NCBI GenBank assembly: GCA_024278555.1
Contig: JAJRSX010000030.1
Coordinates: forward strand, 1-10,553
Direction of reading: 5' to 3'
DNA from: a bacterium
GTDB taxonomy: Bacteria > CG2-30-53-67 > CG2-30-70-394
DNA: 10,553 nucleotides
Shown: positions 1 to 6,600 of the stretch, in pieces
Position numbering within the stretch: position 1 is the first letter of the stretch
Layout: each line of letters opens with the position of its first letter
Translations under genes and position numbers: made by a program
Notes under the pieces: generated by a model
What the model was told of the DNA's origin: nothing
The model's database searches: none
The model's input: the letters and a program-made list of their open reading frames with translations, nothing else

Positions 1-636
1 GGCGTCGATGAAGACCCGGTTCCGATCCTGGAGCAGACCGTCGAGACGGTCATACTCGGCCCGGGTCGCCTGGCACAGGAGGGCAATATCCGACTCGAAG
101 GCGGTGGCCATATTCCCCGCGCCGTAGACGAGCTCCGGATCCACGACCCCCATCTGGATGAAGGCGTCGAGGTCCAGAAGCCTCGATGCATCGGCGGAAC
201 GGCCTGCAGAGTCGGGGGCCGCGATCCGGTCGCGGAGGGCGAGATAGGTACGGCGCAGGGCGAGCCCCAGGCGCGCCCCCACGCGATCGGCCACCGTGAG
301 CCCCAACTGCTGGGCCAGGGCGATGTCGTCGAGGATGTCGCGCACCGGGTTGGCAGCGGGGGTGCCGGCGAGCCAGCCCGCCACCGTGTCGACGGCGGAG
401 GCCTGCGCCTCGACCTGGGCAAGGGCCTCGTCTACCAGGCTGCTCAGGCCGGCGGCCATGGTGGTCAGGATCCCCGGCTCGACCCCGTCGATCGCCCACC
501 CCTTTAGCTGCATCTCCTCCCAGAGGGAGAACAGGGTCCGGCCCCCGGTGACCGAGGGGGTGCGGCCGTAGGCGGCGCGGGCCCTCTCCAGACCATTCAG
601 GAAGGCGGTCTTGTGGGCGTAGGAGGGGTCGTCCTG
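1..636 (-). other. Helical C-terminal region of the giant protein, cut by the window edge
   Basis: From residue 2709 the hairpin-rich sequence gives way to long amphipathic helices: HKTAFLNGLERARAAYGRT, LFSLWEEMQLKGW, then LTTMAAGLSSLVDEALAQVE, VRDILDDIALAQQLGLTVAD and LALRRTYLALRDRIA. A free cysteine is at residue 2896. The helices continue to the last codon in the window, so the true end and any C-terminal sorting or effector domain are outside. No family is recognised. Confidence 0.5.
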
Positions 637-3600
637 GGCTGGCGGCACGATCTCGCCGGGCGGACCGTCGTAGGCGACCGCCGGGGCGGTCGGGTCGTAC
701 TCCGCATGGTAGCGGGTGGTGTCGGCGCGCTCGATCTCCACCACTTCCAGGCCGCCACGGGTGGTGAGCCGGTGGGTGGTCTCTGCGGCGGTGGTGCGCA
801 CCGTCTCCACCTCACCGCCGGGCCGGGTGACATGCTCCTCCACGGCGACGGTGCCGTCGGCGAGGGGGGTCGTGGTCCGGGTGTGCTCTCCTTCCTGATC
901 GGCCCAGGCGGTCACCCGGGCACCGTCCACCAGCCGCTCGGTGCGCGCCCCGGCGGAGCCCGGCCGGACGGTGACCGTGTCATGCCCAGTGGCCAGGATC
1001 GGACGCCCGTCCGCCCCCTGGAGCTGGAGGGAGCCGTCCCCGGTACGCGCCACGGTAAGGCCCGCGAGGGCGCCCATCTGGGCGTCGACCCGCTGGGCGA
1101 TCTGCTCCTCGGTGAGACCGGCGCTGCCTTGCTGGTCGCGGACCATCTGCTCCACGTCCACCACCTCGGCGAAACCGAGCTGCTCGGTCGCGGTCCCGGC
1201 GGCGGTGCGGTCGCCGAAGAGGCTCGCCCCGGTGGCATCCACCACGTCCCCGGCCGGGGTGCCCCGGAAGAGGAGGGGGCCGGTGTCCATGGGTGCGCTC
1301 GGCGCCGGCACCGCCGTCCCGGCCGGCACCTCGGGCAGGGCGTAGACCTCGGATGCGCCGTCCGGGGTGGTGGCGGCGGCGAACTGCCCGGGCAGGTAGA
1401 GACGCGAGGTGCCGTCGGCGAGGACGTTGCGGCGCTCGAGGAGGGCGCCGGTGAACAGGAGGTCTCCAGGCGCCGCTGGCGGTGTGGCCGGCTCGAAGGC
1501 GATCAGGTCGTAGCTCTCCCCCTCGCTGACCCGCACCGCCCCGAACCCCTCGGTGTACTCGACCCGCCACTCCGGGTGGCCGGCCACCGGCCCCTCGTAG
1601 ACGAGCAACCTGCCGTCCAGGGGGATGTCGGCGAGGCGGGAGGGGGCGGTCCCGTCGCCCGAGACGGCGCGGATTTCGCGGGTGGACGCGGTCGGCCCTT
1701 CGATCGCCACGAACCCCCTCTGGGGTTCGTAGGTGAGGTGCCGCCCCGCCCCGTCCACCCACTGCGCCTCGAGGATCTCCCCGGTGAGATCGGCGCCGCC
1801 CCCACCGCGCGACGGCGGGGAGGTCACACGGAGGAGCCGGTAGGGCACGAAGGTCCCCGCCGCGTGCAGTGCCTCCACCTTGACCACCTCGCCCTGCTGG
1901 CGGCTGTAGCGGACCCGGAAGCCGTCCGGCGCCAGGTACTCACGCTCCTGGACGGTGGCCTCGTTCGCCCGATTCGCCTCGATCGCGACCAGGTCACGGA
2001 GCTCCGCCTCGGCCAGCCCCCCCACCCCGGGGAGGATGTGGACCTCCCGCAGCCCCGGGTGGTCCGGGTGGTCGTCCGGGTAACGGACCGTGAAGATCTC
2101 CCCCATCTCCAGGTCGAGGGTGCGGGTCACCCCGTCGGCGCTCACCTGGTGCACCGAGCGGACGCCGCCCCCCGCCCGGGTCACCCAGACCCCCACCTTC
2201 GCCCCGGGGGGCTGGCGCAGGGCGTAGAGGGCCCGATCGACGGCGGCGCGGCTGGCGGGGTCGGTGGCCTGCCCCAGCTCGGCCACGAGGAGGCCCTCGA
2301 GGGTGGCGGGATAGGTCTGGTCGGGGGCCACCTCCGACCAGACCGGGTCGGTGGCGCGCAGGGCCGCGGCCAGGGGCGCGGTGACCTCTCCCGCCGGCTG
2401 GTAGGCGCGCGCCACCTCGTCGAGCATTTGCGCCACGACGCTCGGGGTGAGCCCCCCCGCTTCGAAGACCCCGAGGAGACCGCGCAGGAGGGCGGCGGTC
2501 ACCCGCAGGGGTTCCCCCAGGCCGCCCGGCGCCGCGGCCGGGAGGATCCTCGCCAGGTCCACGTCGCTCCCCGCCCACGCCACCTGTACCGGCTCGCCGC
2601 GGGCGAGGGAGGCCGAGACCACTCCCTCTTCGTCGGCCTGGATGAGGAGCTCGACCAGGTCCACCAAGGTCCCCAGGTATTCGGGGATGCGGTGGATCTG
2701 GACCCCCCGCCCGTACACCCCGACGAACTGGAAGAGATCCCGGGCGAAGAGGAGGCCGTAATAGAGGTTCGGTTCGTTCTCGACACCGGGCAGGTCCAAC
2801 AGGTGGTCCGCGACCCCCTCCATACTGCTGCCCCACGGAGCGAGGTCGTCCCAGTGACCGGGGTCGGCCAGCGGCAGGAGGGCCTCCAGGAGGCCGCCGA
2901 CGATGTCTGCGTAGAGGGCCGCCTTGTGACGATCCGCACCCAGGCGGGCCACCGCCACCCGGGCGGGCAGGGCGAGCTTCGCCCCCACCTGAAGCGCCTG
3001 GACCGCGGGGAGGTCATTGTCGCCCAGCTCCCGCAGGGCAAGCTTCAGGTGGCGCAGGGCGCGCACCTCGTCGAAGCGGACCGTTTCGGGGGCCACGGCC
3101 TTGACGGCCGCCGCCGCCGAGGCGACCAGGTCTACCCCCCACTCGGCGGTCTTCAGGTCGCCCTGGGGCACCACGGTCACCCCCCTCAGGGAGGTCTGGG
3201 CCAGGCGTAGGAGGGCCTTCACCTGGGCGTCCACCTCGCCGTAGTCCACCCGGGCGACCTGGCCGCCGCACTGGACCGCCCCGCCGCCGGAGCCGGCCAG
3301 GGGGTTCAGGAGGTCCGCCAGCGCGTCGGCCACGGCGGCCGGATCGGCGGTGCCGGAGTCGACGAACTCCTTCAGGGAGGCGATGGCCTGGCGGGAGACC
3401 ACCGCGGTGTTGGCGAAGTCGCGGTGGGTCATCAGGGGGGGGTCGCCGCCGGTCAGCGGCGCCCCCACCTTCGGGTGGGCGCAGACGAACTCGCTCACCG
3501 TGTCCGCCAGGTCCACCAGGTCGGCGACATCCACCGGCTCCCCCGCATTCAGCCCCTTGCCGATGTTCACCCCGGTCTCCGCCAGGGCCACCGCGAGGGG

Positions 3601-6600
3601 GAGGGCCGCGAGCTGCGGGTTGGCCCCCTCGATCTCCGCGTAGCGACGCACCACGTTCACCGACTCGTCGGCCAGCTCCCAGGCGGTGGCCGTGTCGATG
3701 GTGTGTCTCTCCACCGCGGCGCGGGCGGCGGTGACCAGGACGCGGGCGACCTGGAGGGCGAGGTCCACCTGCCGGTCGGCCATCTCATCCGGGGGAAAGG
3801 CCATGCGCTGGAGGATCGGCAGGGCCGTGTCGAGGGTCTGGAGCACCAGGCCCGCGGCCTGCTCCGGGGTGATCTCGTCGAACTGCACCCCCATGTTCGC
3901 CGCCTCGATGGCGATGTCCGCCAGCTCCATGGCGACGTACTCGGGGTCGGTGTCCAGGGGGGAGGGCTTGAACAGCTCCGGCGACAGGTAGAGGGCCTTC
4001 AGGAGGTCCACGGAGGCGCCGGCGAGGGAGAGGCCGTTGCCCACCAGGGCACGGACCTCCTCCACGCCCACGCCGGAGGCGCCCCCGGCGGAGGCGCCGG
4101 TGGCCGCGGCCGCGGCCACGGTGGTCACCACCGAGCTGGCGAAGGCGGCGGCCTCGGTGGCGACGTTGATCACCTCCGCCCCCACCCCCTCGGCGCCGGT
4201 GACCTCCCCCGCCACCGAGCCGCCGAGGCGGGCGCTGGTCTCGCCGATGTGGAGCGCCGCCAGGGCCGCCTTGACGATGTCCACCCCGCTCCCCGCCCCT
4301 ACCTTCTCATAGGCGGTGAGGGTGCCGTCGGAGGCGCGGTACTGGCCGACCTCGGCGAGGCCGGTGAAGGAGAGGGCGCCGAGCACCTCCACCGTGGCCT
4401 TGCCGACGAACGCCTTGAACTGCTTCGGCTTCCCCTCGCCGTACTGCCGCCGGTAGGCGCCGGCGTCGGCGCTGCCGCTCAGACGCGCCTCGACCATCGA
4501 GTCGGGCGTGCCGTAGGTGTTGAGGAACTTGAGGGTGGCGTCGATGTAGATCGCCCCGCCCGGGTCGCCGACGATCGGCTCGCCGTCCTTCGTGTGCGGC
4601 TCCACGTAGGGGACCATCGCCCCGAGCGGGGTGTGGAAGATCGACACCCGGCGGCTCTTGAACAGCCCGAAGTGGACCCGGCCGTCGAGGCGCACCCGCC
4701 ACTCGCGGGTGGGGGCGGCGTCGGCGGCGGGGGGCCGGTGGTCGCCGGTGTAGCGGCGGAAGGAGATCGCGGTGGCGCCCGGGCGGGCGTTCGGGGGAAG
4801 CTCCGGGTCGAAGGGGGTGCCGAGGAAGCGCAGCCCCGGGGCCGGGTCGATCGGCGGGTCGCCGCGCGGCTGGCCGTCGTAGCCGATATTGCCGTCCGGC
4901 AGGATGTCCAGGGAGACGGTGAAGGGGTGGGCCGCGCCGTCGGCGAGGAGCTCAGTCCCGCCGTAGGCGTCGGGGACGTCGAGGTCGAGGCCGGCGTGGT
5001 TGACGACGATGCGCTCGCCGGGGCCGTCGAGGACCACCCCGGGCAGGTGACCGGCAGCGGTATCGGGGAAGAGGGTCGCCGCCCAGTACCGCAGGGGCCA
5101 GCCAGCGGCGGCGTCCGGGGGGGTGAGGCCGTCCGGCGCCACCAGGATCTGGCCGCCGGCGGCCACCTCGCCCTTGAAGCCGAAGGCGAGGCCGACCGGA
5201 TACGGCACCAGCAGGTCGCCCTCGATGGTGCTCCGGGCAACGGCCGAGTCCGCGAACTCCACCACCGCGCCGCGGATGCGGGCGCGGAAGCCCGCCACCT
5301 TGCGCAGTTTGGTGTCGCGGGCGAGGAGCCAGAGGCCGTTGACGCCGGTGGAATCGAGGACGAAGGCGGCCCGCTGGTCCCAGGCGCGGAGCGCGTCGCC
5401 CATGGGGGTAGCGCCCTGGAGATGGAGAGAGGGGAACCCCGCGCCCCCGCCGCCGTCGCCCGGCGCCCGGGACGGCAGGGGCGGCGCCTCGGGCCACGGC
5501 AGGTCCACCACCCCGCCGGTGAGGTGGAGGCCGCCGCGGCCCTCGCTCTCCTGCTCCACCCCGCCGATCCATGCATCGGCCGCCTCGCCGCTCTCGGGGA
5601 TCGCCAGGAGGTGGGCCGGGGGGGGCACGTGGAGGCCGCCGGCGACCTCCGGCGCGCCCCCGGGGAGCACCAGCCGCGCCTCCGCCGGGTGGTAGGTGAG
5701 GCCGCCGAGCTGCAGCGGCCCGAGGCCGGTGGCCAGGGGCTCGGTGGAGAAGGAGGAGCCTGTGGGGGCCCGCCGCAGGTGGGCGAAGGGGATCGGATCG
5801 GCCTGGTAGCCGGACGGCAGGTGGAGGCGGCCGGCGAGGTCGAGGCCGCCGACTCCGTTGCCGTCGAGGGTGAACACCCCGCCGGTGACCGCCAGGGAGA
5901 AGCCCATGGGGTCCTGCAACCGCATCGGCTCGGGCGACGGAGCGCCGCCGAAGAAGGGGGGGGCCTGGGGGGCGGGGACCACCTCCACCTCCCCGGTGAG
6001 CCGGCCGACCGGGGAGAGGTCGAGGCGGGCGAAGCGGCCGTAGAGGAAGGCGGTGGCCGGGTCGAGGGTCTCGAAGAGGCCGGTGCGCGACTCGTCGGCG
6101 TCGTGGGTGAAGGGGAGGTCGTCGCGGGCGTGGACCGCCACCCGCACGGCGCCGCCCACCAGGGCGACCCCCTGCCAGGCCGGCCCCTGCCCCCCGTGGC
6201 CGGTGTAACCCAGGTGGGGGGAGAGGTCGGCCACCACCCGCGCCCCGGCGAGCTTCAGGGTGATGTCGTTCCCGTAGGGGACCACCATCCCGGGCCGCAC
6301 GTACGGGTAGAGGTCGGGGAGGTCGTCCGGGAGGCGGCGCTCGGCCACGAACTCGCCCCCGGAGACCACCTCCACCCGCTCCAGGGGGAGCACCGCCCCC
6401 ACGCCGGCGGCCGCCGCTCCCGGCAGCGGGTAGCGGAGGTCGAGGTCGGCGGTGGCGTGGCCCGCGTCGAGGGTGAGGCGCTTCAGGGTGAAGCGGTGGC
6501 CGGCGAGGATGAGGGGCACTGGGTCGCCGGCGAGGGCGGCCGACCCGAGGGCCACCCGGGCGACCAGGGGATCGGAGGTGGCCTCGAGGCGCAGGCCGGA

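Noticed and set aside
661-2193. Rhs/YD-repeat polymorphic toxin shell
   Set aside because: The hairpin look is similar, but no copies of the YDxxGRLxxV-type repeat and no DPxGL-type core end are present; the toxin end, if any, would lie outside the window.
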